From DASXBA01 sp046729895 (GTDB lineage: Bacteria; Actinomycetota; Thermoleophilia; Solirubrobacterales; Thermoleophilaceae), in contig JBKPHP010000216.1 of NCBI GenBank assembly GCA_046729895.1, positions 1 to 39,030 of the forward strand: 39,030 nucleotides of DNA, written 5' to 3'. The notes under the pieces were generated by a model. That model had not been told where the DNA came from, ran no database searches, and saw only the letters and a list, made by a program, of their open reading frames with translations. Within the stretch, counting starts at the first letter, position 1. Each line of letters begins with the position of its first letter. Position numbers and translations under genes: made by a program. Below, one piece after another: positions 15,657 to 24,002 of this stretch.

Positions 15657-18533
15657 GTGCCGCTGAAACTGGTCACGGGTCCCGCCAACGCCGCCAAGGC
15701 GGGTGAGGTGCTGGGCGGACTGCGTGACCGCCTGGAGCAGGAGCCGGTTCTGGTCGTGCCGGCGTTCTCCGACATCGAGCACAGCCAGCGCGAGCTGGCC
15801 GAGCGCGGCGCGATCTTCGGGGCCCGCGTCCTGCTCTTCGGCTGGCTGTTCGAGACGATCGCGGAGCGGGCAGGCTACGGCGAGCCGGTGGCGTCCGAGC
15901 TGCAGCGCCAGCTGATCATCGAGGAAGCGGTAGCGCGCGCGCCCTTGACCGTCCTGGCGGAGTCGGCACAGCAGCCTGGCTTCGGTCGGGCGGCTCTTCG
16001 CTTCGTCGCCGAGCTGGAGCGCTCGATGGTGGAGCCGGCGCGCTTTGCGCGGTCGCTCCGGCAGTGGGCGGGGGAAGGTCCGCGCCGCGGATATGCGGAG
16101 GACGTGGCCGCCGTCTACCTCCGCTACCGCGACCGGCTCGACGACGCGGGGCTGGCTGACCGGGAGCTGTTCGCCTGGCGCGCTCTCGACGCCCTCCGGC
16201 GTCAGCCTCGACGCTGGGGCCGCACACCGGTCTTCGTCTACGGCTTCGACGACTTCACGCCGCTCGAGCTCGACGCGCTCGAGACGCTGGCCGGTCGCTG
16301 TGAGGCGGACGTGACCGTCTCGCTTCCGTTCGAGTCCGGACGGCAGGTCTTCAAGGCGGTGGCGGAGACCTACGGCCGGCTCCGGCTCCTCGCCGACAGC
16401 CACGTGGCGCTCGAGCCGCTCTCCGACCACTACACGGACTCCTCTCGGGATGCGCTCCACCACCTGGAGCGCGGGCTGTGGGAGGCCGAGAACGGGCGCG
16501 TGGAGGCCGCCGACACCGTGGTCATGCACTCCGCGGGTGGGGAGCGGGCCGAGATCGAGCTGGCGGCAGCCCGCGTGCTGGGCATGCTCCGGGAGGGCAC
16601 GCCGCCCGGCGACGTGGCCGTCGTGTTCCGCCATCCGGACCGCTACGCATCGCTAGTCGAGCAGGTCTTCGGGGCGTACGGGATCCCGTACTCGATCGAC
16701 CGCTCGGTGCGGCTCTCCCACACCGGGCTCGGTCGTGGGCTCCTTGCCCTGGTCCGCTGTGCCTCGCTGGACGGGAGCGCCGAGGACCTGCTGGCCTGGT
16801 TGCGCACACCGGGCAAGCTCGATACCCCGGCGCTCGCCGACCGGCTCGAAGCCGAGGTTCGCCGGGAGGGCGTCGAGACCGCGCGCGGAGCGCGCGCCCT
16901 CTGGGAGGCGAAGAGGTGGCCGCTCGACGAGCTCGACCGGCTTCGGGACGCAGGTTCGACGAATGGGTTCCTCGAAGAGCTCGACCGCCAGCTCGCCCGG
17001 CTGTTCGCGGCACCTTGGCGTCGCCGGGCCGCGGTGCTCTTGGGAGCGGAGCTCGACCATCCGCGGGCCTTCAAGGCGGCCCACGACGCCTTGCGCGAGG
17101 TGCGGGCAGTGCCCGGCGCGGCGCTCGACCCCCGGCGTGTCCACGACCTCCTGGCCGAGCTGCCGGTGCGTGTGGGCGAGGACGTCCAGCCCGACCGCGT
17201 CCAGGTGGCGAGCCCCGAAGCCGTGCGCGCGCGGCGCTTCCAGGCCGTCCTCGTCTGCGGCCTCCAGGAGGGCGAGTTTCCGCGCGGCGCATCGCCCGAG
17301 CCCTTCCTGCCGGACGCCGACCGGCGCGAGATCGCGGGTGCCAGCGGTCTCCTGCTGCCGCTGCGCGAGGATCAGCTGGAGCGCGAGCGCTACCTCTTCT
17401 ACGTGTGCGCCTCGCGCGCCGAGCGTCTGCTGGTGCTCAGCTCTCGCTACTGCGACGAGGAGGGCGACCCCGAGGCCGAGTCGTTCTTCCTCGACGACGT
17501 GCGGGAGCTGTTCGACGCGCTCCACCCGCACACGCGGTCGCTCTCCGAGGTGACCTGGTCGCCGGAGGACGCCCCTACCGCCGCAGAGTACGAGCGCGCG
17601 CTCGCGCTGCCGGGCCCGCGAATCGAGCCGCCGGCGCCGGAGCCGCTGACTGCCGAGCCCGTACTCGCCGAGCTCGAGGCGCGCGAGGCGGTCTCGGCGG
17701 GGGCGCTCGAGCGCTTCGCCGACTGCCCGGTCAAGTGGCTCGTCGAGGATTTGCTGAGGCCGAACGCGCTTGAGCCGGACCCCGAGCAGATGGTCCGCGG
17801 GAGCTACGCCCACGCGGTGCTCCAGCGGACCTACTCGCGCGTGCGGGAGGAGACCGGCGACCGGCGGGTCACGGCCGCCAACCTGGGGACCGCCGAGCGC
17901 ATCGCGCTCGAGGAGCTCCGGGCGCATCGGTCGGAGTTCAACCTCTCACCCAAGCAGACGCGTGTACGGGCCGCGGTACGCCGGCTCGAGTTCGACGTCC
18001 TGCGCTATCTCCGCCACGAGGCCGCGCGCGACGGCAGCTTCGAGCCCGAGCACCTCGAGCTGGAGTTCGACCCGGTAGCCATCGACGGCGTCAACGTGCG
18101 GGGCCGCATCGACCGGGTCGACGTGCACGACGGCCACGCCCTCGTGCGCGACTACAAGAGCGGCAAGTCGGTCGACAGTTACAAGGCGGCGAGCTGGGAG
18201 GACAAGAACCGCTTCCAGGCCGCTCTCTACATGCTCGCCGTCGAGGAGGTCCTCGGGCTGCGGCCGGCGGGCGGCGTCTACGACCCGCTGGGTGGCGACG
18301 ACCGCAGGGCCCGCGGGCTGCTGGCCTCGGAGCTCTCGTCGGAGCTGGGCACGGACTTCGTCGCCAACGACCTCCTCACCCACGACGCCTTCGAGGCGCG
18401 GCTGGCCTGGGCGCGGGAGCGGATCGCCGACACGGCCGAGCGCATGCGGGGCGGCCGCCTGTGCGCCAAGCCCGACAGCTGCGCTTGGAACGGCGGCTGC
18501 GCCTATCCCTCGATCTGCCGGACGGAGACATGA
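15657..18533 (+). CDS. addB: AddB-like subunit: inactive helicase fold plus PD-(D/E)XK nuclease
   Basis: A 958-residue partner of the helicase encoded next. The N-terminal P-loop region reads GPANAAKAG and lacks the GK(S/T) of a working Walker A, as expected for a subunit with a dead helicase core. A UvrD-like architecture continues to about residue 680. The C-terminal RecB-type nuclease shows GSYAHAVL (His), GRIDRVDV (Asp) and VRDYKSGK (catalytic Asp/Lys). Cysteines for an iron-sulfur cluster flank it: one in FADCP and four in a Cx5Cx5Cx5C series at the end. It should act in end resection at double-strand breaks. The GTG start has a GGCGGAGG sequence about 15 nt upstream. The stop overlaps the next ATG (ATGA). 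Confidence 0.85.
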   Translation: MPLKLVTGPANAAKAGEVLGGLRDRLEQEPVLVVPAFSDIEHSQRELAERGAIFGARVLLFGWLFETIAERAGYGEPVASELQRQLIIEEAVARAPLTVLAESAQQPGFGRAALRFVAELERSMVEPARFARSLRQWAGEGPRRGYAEDVAAVYLRYRDRLDDAGLADRELFAWRALDALRRQPRRWGRTPVFVYGFDDFTPLELDALETLAGRCEADVTVSLPFESGRQVFKAVAETYGRLRLLADSHVALEPLSDHYTDSSRDALHHLERGLWEAENGRVEAADTVVMHSAGGERAEIELAAARVLGMLREGTPPGDVAVVFRHPDRYASLVEQVFGAYGIPYSIDRSVRLSHTGLGRGLLALVRCASLDGSAEDLLAWLRTPGKLDTPALADRLEAEVRREGVETARGARALWEAKRWPLDELDRLRDAGSTNGFLEELDRQLARLFAAPWRRRAAVLLGAELDHPRAFKAAHDALREVRAVPGAALDPRRVHDLLAELPVRVGEDVQPDRVQVASPEAVRARRFQAVLVCGLQEGEFPRGASPEPFLPDADRREIAGASGLLLPLREDQLERERYLFYVCASRAERLLVLSSRYCDEEGDPEAESFFLDDVRELFDALHPHTRSLSEVTWSPEDAPTAAEYERALALPGPRIEPPAPEPLTAEPVLAELEAREAVSAGALERFADCPVKWLVEDLLRPNALEPDPEQMVRGSYAHAVLQRTYSRVREETGDRRVTAANLGTAERIALEELRAHRSEFNLSPKQTRVRAAVRRLEFDVLRYLRHEAARDGSFEPEHLELEFDPVAIDGVNVRGRIDRVDVHDGHALVRDYKSGKSVDSYKAASWEDKNRFQAALYMLAVEEVLGLRPAGGVYDPLGGDDRRARGLLASELSSELGTDFVANDLLTHDAFEARLAWARERIADTAERMRGGRLCAKPDSCAWNGGCAYPSICRTET

Positions 18534-21500
18534 CGGGCTTCACCGACGAGCAGCTCGCCACGATCGGCCGTCGCGACGGCTCCCTGCTCGTCCGGGCGGG
18601 GGCGGGTACCGGCAAGACCTCGGTGCTGGTGGAGCGCTTCGTCCGCGCGGTGACGGAGGACGGCGTCGAGGTCGACTCGATCCTGGCGATCACCTTCACC
18701 GAGAAGGCGGCGGCCGAGATGAAGGCGCGCGTGCGCGGGGCCTTCGCCGAGCTTGGGCGGCGCGACGACGCGCGCGCGGCCGAGGGGGCCTGGATCTCGA
18801 CCGTCCACGGCTTGTGCGCGCGGGTACTGCGCGCCCACGCACTGACCGCCGGGATCGACCCCGACTATCGGGTCCTGGACGAGCTCGAGAGCGAGCGGCT
18901 CGGGCTCGACGCCTTCGACCACGCTCTCGAGGCCTTCCTTCCGGAGCGAAGCGACCCTCGCCGGCTCGAGATGGTCGCCGCCTACACTCCCGACCGGCTG
19001 CGAGAGATGGTGCGCACGGCCTGGTCGCACCTGCGCAGCCGGGGCCAGCGTCGACCGCGGCTGGAGCCGGTCGAGCCCCCCAGTCCGGCCGAGGAGCAGG
19101 AGCGCCTGGCGGCGGCAGCCGCCACGGCCCTGAGGGAGCTCGGGCGCTGCGGCGGCGGCCAGCGCGTGAGCGACGCCGTGGAGCGGCTCGAGCGCTGCGG
19201 GGCGCTGCTTGGCGGCCTCGAGGCCGGTGCGCTTAGCGATCCCGCCGAGCTTCGCCGCTTGGAGCTGCGAAAGGGGGCGAACGCGCTGGAATCCGAGGCC
19301 TGCGAGGCCTACAGGGAGGCGCTGGCGGCGTATACCCGCCTCTGCGCGGACCACCGCCAGTACCTCGACCGGGAGCTGCTCCGCGAGCTGCTCGACCTAT
19401 ACGGAGAGGAGCTCGGACGGCTGAAGCGGGGGCGCTCCGGCCTCGACTTCGAGGACCTGGAGCTGATGGCCCGCGACCTGCTGCGCGACCATCCTGGCCT
19501 GCGGGAACAGTACGCCGGCCGCTTCAGCCACGTGCTCGTCGACGAGTTCCAGGACACGAATCCTCTGCAGAATGAGCTGTTCCGCTTGCTTTGCGGAGAA
19601 GCGACGTCCGGGGCTTCGCCGGATGGCGAAGGCCCCAGCCGCCCGAGGTTGTTCCTGGTTGGAGACGACAACCAGTCCATCTACGGCTTCCGCAACGCGG
19701 ACGTGGGGGTGTTCCGCCAACACCACGCAAGAGCGGCCGAGAGCGGGCGCGCCCAGAGCCTGACCACGAACTTCCGCGCTCGCGGACAGGTGCTCGACGC
19801 GATCGACATGGCCTTCGCCTCCGTCTGGGGGGACGACTTCGAACCGCTGCGTGCGGGGCCCCACGCGTGGGACGCCCCAGGTGGCGTCGAGCTGCTTGTT
19901 TCCGACAAGGGCCGCGATGCCTGGAAGCCCTTGCTCGAGACGAACGAGGAGCTCTTCGGGGGACTCCGGTCGACGCCCACGTGGCGGGCTGCGGAGGCCC
20001 GCTTGCTCGCCCGCCGCATCTCCCAGCTGCACGGGAAGGAAGGCCTCCGCTGGGGCGACGTCGTCATCCTGCTCCGGGCAACCACCCACATGCAGGTGTA
20101 CGAGCGCGCGCTCGAGGAGCGCGGCGTACCCACGCACGTCGTCGGCGGCCGCGGCTACTGGTCGCAGCAGCAGGTGACCGACCTGCGTCACTGGCTTGCG
20201 GCGCTCGCCAACCCGCTCGACGAGCTGGCCGTCTATTCGGTGTTGGCGTCGCCGCTCGTGGGCTGCTCGCTCGACGCCCTCGCCCTCATGCGGATCGCAG
20301 CCAGGCGCTTGAAGCGAGATTTGTGGTGGACGATCAGCGAGGCGGCCGCAGGCGACGGCTCCGACGGCGTGCTCGACTCGCTGCCGGAGCCGGATGGGCG
20401 CCGTGTCGCCGAGTTCGTGACGCTGTTCGAGGCGGAGCGCCGCGCGGCTCCGGGGGTCTCGCTCGAGACCCTGATCGACCGGGCCATCACCCTGACCGGC
20501 TACGACCGTCGCGTCCTCCCGCTGCCCGCGGGCGACCGGCGACTCGCGAACGTGCGCAAGCTGATGCGGATGGCGCGGGAGTTCGAGGCCGACGAGGGCC
20601 GCGACCTGCGCGCCTTCATCGACTTCGTCGCCGAACGCGACCTGATCCAGGAGCGCGAGGGCGAGGCGCCACTGGAGGCGGAGGAGCTCGACGCCGTGCG
20701 GCTGATGACGATCCACCGGGCCAAGGGGTTGGAGTTTCCGGTCGTCTGCGTGGCCGACCTCGGCAAGGACGGCCGCGAGGACCGCGGCCCGCTGCGCATC
20801 TCCGAGGACGGGACCCTCGGGCTGAGGCTCGCGTCGCTGAGCGGCACGCCCGTGGACACCGAGGAGCTCGAGCGCATCAAGAAGGAGCAGCGAATGCGCG
20901 CCGAGGAAGAGGAGAAGCGGATCTTCTACGTGGCCGTCACCCGTGCGCAGGAGCGCCTGCTCCTGAGCGGCGCCACCGACCTCACCAGGCTCCCGGACGG
21001 GCAGGCGCTCCAGGAGCCGATGCGTTGGGTGTGGCGGGGGTTCTGTCCGGACCTGCCCAGCGCCCACGCGAGCGGGATCTCGGTTGGCGCGTGGAATGGC
21101 CGGGAGGTCCGCGTTCGCTACGAGCGGTGCACTGCCGAGACCATCGACGAGCTCCTGGCTCCGGGCGACCGGCGCCCCACGCGCCCAGAGCCGGCCCGGG
21201 TGCTGAGCGAGGCCACGCCGCCACTCGAGCTCGGAGCGGTCCCGGCACCCCGTGCCCTGCCCGTCAGCCGGCTGAGCTACTCGGGGCTCACCCGTTACGA
21301 GCGCTGCGGCTACCGCTTCTACCTCGAGCGCGCGTTGCGCCTGCCGGCTCTGGGGGACGAACGGGAGCCGCTGGGAGCCCTGACCAAGATCGAGCCCGAC
21401 GCCCCCGAGCCGCGCGGCGCCGACGAGCTACCGGCCCTGCTTCGAGGCACCCTCGTCCACGAGCTGCTGGAGGGCCTCGACGTGCGGCGTCCGCGCGCCC

Positions 21501-22105
21501 CGTCCGAGGCCGAGGTGGAGGCTCTGATCGAGCGGCATGGCGCTCCCCCCCGAGCCGGGGACGTGGCCGACCTGCGGGCGATGGTGGAGGGCTTCCTCGC
21601 CAGTCCCCTGCGACAGCGCCTCGCGTCGGCCAGGCGTGTACGTAAAGAGCTTCCCTTCGCCTTCACGCTCGCCCCGGACGGCGCGGTCGCGCGCAGCCTG
21701 CTGGTGAACGGCGTGGTAGACGTGCACGCGCTCGAGGAGCAGGGAACGCTGGTGGTCGACTACAAGAGCGACCGGCTCGAGGGCGCAGACGCGGCCGAGT
21801 ACTGCGAGGAGCGCTACGGCATCCAGCGGCTCGTGTACGCGCTCGCCGCGCTCCGCGCCGGCGCGGAGCGGGCGGAGGTCGCCTACGTCTTCCTCGAGCG
21901 TCCCACCGAGCCGGTGGCCGCGGTCTTCCACGCCGCCGACGCTCCGCGGCTCGAGGCCGAGCTTCGCGGGCTTGCCCGCGGGCTGGTCGAGGCCCGCTTC
22001 GTCCCAACCTCCGATCCCCACGCCGAGCTCTGTCACGACTGTCCGGGCCGGCCCGCCCTCTGCAGCTGGGAGGAAGAGCTCACCCTGACGCCGCGCGATC
22101 GCTAG
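18530..22105 (+). CDS. addA: AddA-like UvrD/RecB helicase-nuclease
   Basis: A 1191-residue superfamily 1A helicase fused to a nuclease. Visible motifs are FTDEQ (Q-type), AGAGTGKT (Walker A, residues ~23-30), VDEFQDTNPLQ (motif II), VGDDNQSIYGFR (motif III), TTNFR (IV), TIHRAKGLEF (V) and VAVTRAQ (VI). The nuclease domain has RGTLVHELLE and VVDYKSD. Cysteines in YERCGYRFY and in the final CHDC/C series could bind an iron-sulfur cluster, which Bacillus AddA lacks. I chose ATG 18530, which overlaps the AddB-like stop by 4 nt and so suggests translational coupling; the frame extends to 18461, but that part lies inside the upstream gene. An in-frame palindromic insertion interrupts the helicase core near residues 361-370. 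Confidence 0.9.
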   Translation: MTGFTDEQLATIGRRDGSLLVRAGAGTGKTSVLVERFVRAVTEDGVEVDSILAITFTEKAAAEMKARVRGAFAELGRRDDARAAEGAWISTVHGLCARVLRAHALTAGIDPDYRVLDELESERLGLDAFDHALEAFLPERSDPRRLEMVAAYTPDRLREMVRTAWSHLRSRGQRRPRLEPVEPPSPAEEQERLAAAAATALRELGRCGGGQRVSDAVERLERCGALLGGLEAGALSDPAELRRLELRKGANALESEACEAYREALAAYTRLCADHRQYLDRELLRELLDLYGEELGRLKRGRSGLDFEDLELMARDLLRDHPGLREQYAGRFSHVLVDEFQDTNPLQNELFRLLCGEATSGASPDGEGPSRPRLFLVGDDNQSIYGFRNADVGVFRQHHARAAESGRAQSLTTNFRARGQVLDAIDMAFASVWGDDFEPLRAGPHAWDAPGGVELLVSDKGRDAWKPLLETNEELFGGLRSTPTWRAAEARLLARRISQLHGKEGLRWGDVVILLRATTHMQVYERALEERGVPTHVVGGRGYWSQQQVTDLRHWLAALANPLDELAVYSVLASPLVGCSLDALALMRIAARRLKRDLWWTISEAAAGDGSDGVLDSLPEPDGRRVAEFVTLFEAERRAAPGVSLETLIDRAITLTGYDRRVLPLPAGDRRLANVRKLMRMAREFEADEGRDLRAFIDFVAERDLIQEREGEAPLEAEELDAVRLMTIHRAKGLEFPVVCVADLGKDGREDRGPLRISEDGTLGLRLASLSGTPVDTEELERIKKEQRMRAEEEEKRIFYVAVTRAQERLLLSGATDLTRLPDGQALQEPMRWVWRGFCPDLPSAHASGISVGAWNGREVRVRYERCTAETIDELLAPGDRRPTRPEPARVLSEATPPLELGAVPAPRALPVSRLSYSGLTRYERCGYRFYLERALRLPALGDEREPLGALTKIEPDAPEPRGADELPALLRGTLVHELLEGLDVRRPRAPSEAEVEALIERHGAPPRAGDVADLRAMVEGFLASPLRQRLASARRVRKELPFAFTLAPDGAVARSLLVNGVVDVHALEEQGTLVVDYKSDRLEGADAAEYCEERYGIQRLVYALAALRAGAERAEVAYVFLERPTEPVAAVFHAADAPRLEAELRGLARGLVEARFVPTSDPHAELCHDCPGRPALCSWEEELTLTPRDR
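19610..19636. repeat. Hairpin-forming insertion inside the addA-like gene
   Basis: GGGGCTTCGCC (19610-19620) and GGCGAAGGCCCC (19625-19636) form an 11-bp stem with one bulged G and a 4-nt GGAT loop. It encodes a Ser/Gly/Pro-rich peptide between helicase motif II and the strand before VGDDNQS, where family members normally have only a few residues. It looks like a short palindromic element carried in frame. Confidence 0.5.
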
Positions 22106-22169
22106 ACCCCAGGCCGCTGATCCGACGCGCCCGGGTGCCGGCTTCCCGGGGAAGGCCCGGCGGGAGCGG

Positions 22170-22212
22170 GTGTGGCGACTTTCCCTGACATATTCATGAA
22201 AAGGCGCCACAC
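22170..22212. terminator. Imperfect stem-loop downstream of the addA-like gene
   Basis: GTGTGGCG at 22170-22177 pairs with CGCCACAC at 22205-22212, and the stem continues with one mismatch through CTTT/AAAG. The loop is AT-rich (about 14 nt). It is 65 bp after the addA-like stop and may be a terminator, or a palindromic operator for the next gene. Confidence 0.4.
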
Positions 22213-22317
22213 CTCCCGGGTGGAGCGTTCTCCTCGGTCCCCGCTGCCCCTGCTGATCCTCTGCGCGCCTCGGGCCGAGAGCCCGGCAATCCCTCCCGTT
22301 CCGTCAGGTCCCGCCCC

Positions 22318-22323
22318 TATCTT
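22318..22323 (+). promoter_or_regulatory. -10 box before the acidic orphan gene (TATCTT)
   Basis: TATCTT ends 10 nt before the ATG at 22334, and no Shine-Dalgarno sequence is visible. A leaderless or very short-leader transcript is likely. Confidence 0.4.
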
Positions 22324-22333
22324 GCGATCGGTC

Positions 22334-22789
22334 ATGCCCCTCTGCTTCATAGAGCCGCAGGAAGCCATCCGGGTCGTGGCGGAGGCCGTCGGTCGCGAGG
22401 CCAGGCGGCAGCTGCTCGCGGAGGTGGTGCGCGCCTGGGTCGATGACATCCCGGATGACGAGCTCGGCCAGCACTACGCCAAGGCGGTGGAGGACCTCGA
22501 CGAGGACGATCTCTCGATGCTCGCGGCGTGGCACGCGTCGCTCGAGGTCGGCCAGCCGATCGCCAACAAGGAGTTCCTGCTGCGCGCCTTCCCCCGTCTC
22601 GGCGAGCACCGGCGGGAGGCGCTGCGGATAGCGGCCGGCTTCCGCGGGGACGACGCCTTCGACGCCGGGATCAGCGAAGACCAGGCACTCGACACCGTGC
22701 TGCCCTGGCTGTCAGAGGAGCGGCTGATGGAGCTCGCGGCGGAGGCGATCGATCTTTACTGCTGGGACCGCCTGGGCAGTGACAACTGA
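22334..22789 (+). CDS. Acidic, mostly helical protein of unknown function
   Basis: A 151-residue cytoplasmic protein with no family that I recognise. It is rich in Asp, Glu and Ala, with long predicted helices (PQEAIRVVAEAVGREARRQL in part, and the Asp-rich run around residues 44-60). There is no signal peptide, membrane segment or metal motif. The ATG at 22334 is chosen because it follows TATCTT and gives a clean N-terminus; an upstream extension to 22172 would run through the stem-loop region and read as Pro/Arg-rich non-protein-like sequence. It is separate from the addA-like gene (228 bp) and from the PNPOx gene (166 bp). Confidence 0.65.
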   Translation: MPLCFIEPQEAIRVVAEAVGREARRQLLAEVVRAWVDDIPDDELGQHYAKAVEDLDEDDLSMLAAWHASLEVGQPIANKEFLLRAFPRLGEHRREALRIAAGFRGDDAFDAGISEDQALDTVLPWLSEERLMELAAEAIDLYCWDRLGSDN

Positions 22790-22802
22790 CACGGGCTGAC
22801 GT

Positions 22803-22833
22803 TTAGCGCGCAGCCCTCGGCGCCAGCGCTAAC
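22803..22833. repeat. TTAGCGC inverted repeat upstream of the PNPOx-like gene
   Basis: TTAGCGCGC at 22803-22811 and GCGCTAAC at 22826-22833 form a 7-bp inverted repeat with a 16-nt loop. The same TTAGCGCGC 9-mer recurs at 23942-23950, on the far side of the PNPOx-like gene, and GCGCTAAC recurs at 24099-24106 inside the RNA-like element. The spacer 22790-22955 otherwise holds only the -10 box at 22943. Confidence 0.35.
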
Positions 22834-22942
22834 GCGGGCCTTTCACGGGCGGGCTTCAGCCTCGAAACAAGCGCAGGTACTCCGGACCGCGCTCGACGGC
22901 GCGGAGCACGAGGGGCGGGTTTGCGAGTTCCTGCCCTGACGC

Positions 22943-22948
22943 TAGATT
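22943..22948 (+). promoter_or_regulatory. Promoter of the PNPOx-like gene (TTGCGA-16-TAGATT)
   Basis: TAGATT ends 7 nt before the GTG at 22956. A possible -35 box (TTGCGA) lies at 22921-22926, 16 bp away. There is no Shine-Dalgarno sequence, so the transcript is probably leaderless. Confidence 0.5.
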
Positions 22949-22955
22949 CCGACCC

Positions 22956-23921
22956 GTGACCGGCACCTTGCCCGAGGAGATCCAGGGGGTCTTCGACCGC
23001 TTCATCACGACCGAGTACACGACGATCGATCGGCATGGACAGCCGATCACTTGGCCGGTCACCCCCTACTACTCGCCCGGCGACGAGTGCATCGACGTGA
23101 CCACCGGGCTTGGCTATCCGAAGAAGGCCCAGGACGCGGCAGCGAACCCGAAGGTCGCGCTGCTGTTCTCCGACCCCACCGGCTGCGGGCTGGAGAAACC
23201 GCCGCAGGTGCTCGTCCAGGGAACCGCGGATGTGGACGACCGTGACCTGGGGGCGAACCGCGAGCGCTACACGCGCGAAGCCACGGAGAAGCTGCCCGCG
23301 ACCAAGTCGCAGCTGCCGCCGAAGCCGGTGCGCGCCCTCTTCGGTTGGTACTTCACCCGCATCTATGTGCATGTGCGCCCCGAGCGCATCTACGTGTGGC
23401 CCGAGGGGGACGCGGCCCACGAGCCGCAGCTGCTGGACGCGCACATGGAGGAGGTCCGCTCCGGCCACGACGAGGAGCCGCCCGGTAAGCACGCGCCGGC
23501 GGAGGGCGGGAACGCCGCCTGGGACGCGCGGATGGACGAGCTAGGCGAGCGCTACCCGACCGCCGTGCTGTCACTCGTGGCGCCGGACGGCTTTCCGTTC
23601 TCCGTGCGCCTCCCGATCGAGCTCGATCGCCAGGAGCGCCGGGTGCGGCTCGGCGGTTCCCCGCTCGCGGTGCCGCTTCAGCCAGGGCTGGCCTGCCTCA
23701 CGGCGCACGACCACCACCCGCGGTTTGCCTGGCAGCGCAATTTCCAGGTGCGCGGCGACCTCGTTCCAGAGGGCGACGGATGGGCGCTGGTGCCGCACAA
23801 GCTCGTCGGCGGCTTCGAGCTCCCGCCCGCCTCGGCGGTCGCCCGCTATCGGCTCAACTTTCGCAAGATGCTCCGCTTCCGTAGGAAGGCACGCGAGGAA
23901 CTCGCTCGAAGGGGTGCCTGA
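22956..23921 (+). CDS. Tandem PNPOx-like (split-barrel flavin-binding) protein
   Basis: A 321-residue cytoplasmic protein made of two pyridoxamine-5'-phosphate-oxidase-like split barrels. The first (residues ~5-150) has the typical run TTIDRHGQPITWPVTPYY ... NPKVALLFSDP. The second (~185-300) has AVLSLVAPDGFPFSVRLP and PGLACLTAHDHHP. Proteins of this fold bind FMN or F420, or haem in some cases; I cannot tell which. The duplication in one chain resembles a built-in dimer. The GTG at 22956 follows TAGATT by 7 nt. The stop codon lies inside a palindrome followed by TTTT that can end transcription. Confidence 0.8.
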   Translation: MTGTLPEEIQGVFDRFITTEYTTIDRHGQPITWPVTPYYSPGDECIDVTTGLGYPKKAQDAAANPKVALLFSDPTGCGLEKPPQVLVQGTADVDDRDLGANRERYTREATEKLPATKSQLPPKPVRALFGWYFTRIYVHVRPERIYVWPEGDAAHEPQLLDAHMEEVRSGHDEEPPGKHAPAEGGNAAWDARMDELGERYPTAVLSLVAPDGFPFSVRLPIELDRQERRVRLGGSPLAVPLQPGLACLTAHDHHPRFAWQRNFQVRGDLVPEGDGWALVPHKLVGGFELPPASAVARYRLNFRKMLRFRRKAREELARRGA

Positions 23922-23934
23922 GCTCAGGCATTTT
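23915..23934 (+). terminator. Terminator overlapping the PNPOx-like stop codon
   Basis: TGCCTGAGCTCAGGCA (23915-23930) is a perfect 16-bp palindrome followed directly by TTTT. The TGA stop (23919-23921) is inside the stem. It forms a 6-bp stem with an AGCT loop and separates this gene from the RNA-like element downstream. Confidence 0.65.
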
Positions 23935-23941
23935 CCCGCAA

Positions 23942-23950
23942 TTAGCGCGC
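23942..23950. repeat. TTAGCGCGC motif between the terminator and the ncRNA promoter
   Basis: This 9-mer is identical to 22803-22811 and precedes the TTGACC box at 23969. It may be a regulatory word shared by the PNPOx-like gene and the candidate RNA, or chance. Confidence 0.3.
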
Positions 23951-23968
23951 TCTCCGTGGCGGGAGGCC

Positions 23969-23995
23969 TTGACCGGACCCGGTGCCTTCTATCTA
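23969..23995 (+). promoter_or_regulatory. Promoter-like TTGACC / TATCTA ahead of the candidate ncRNA
   Basis: TTGACC at 23969-23974 and TATCTA at 23990-23995 are 15 bp apart; an alternative TCTACT at 23992-23997 gives 17 bp. Transcription would start near 24003, just at the 5' arm of the folded element. No protein gene follows on this strand. Confidence 0.5.
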
Positions 23996-24002
23996 CTCGC
24001 GC

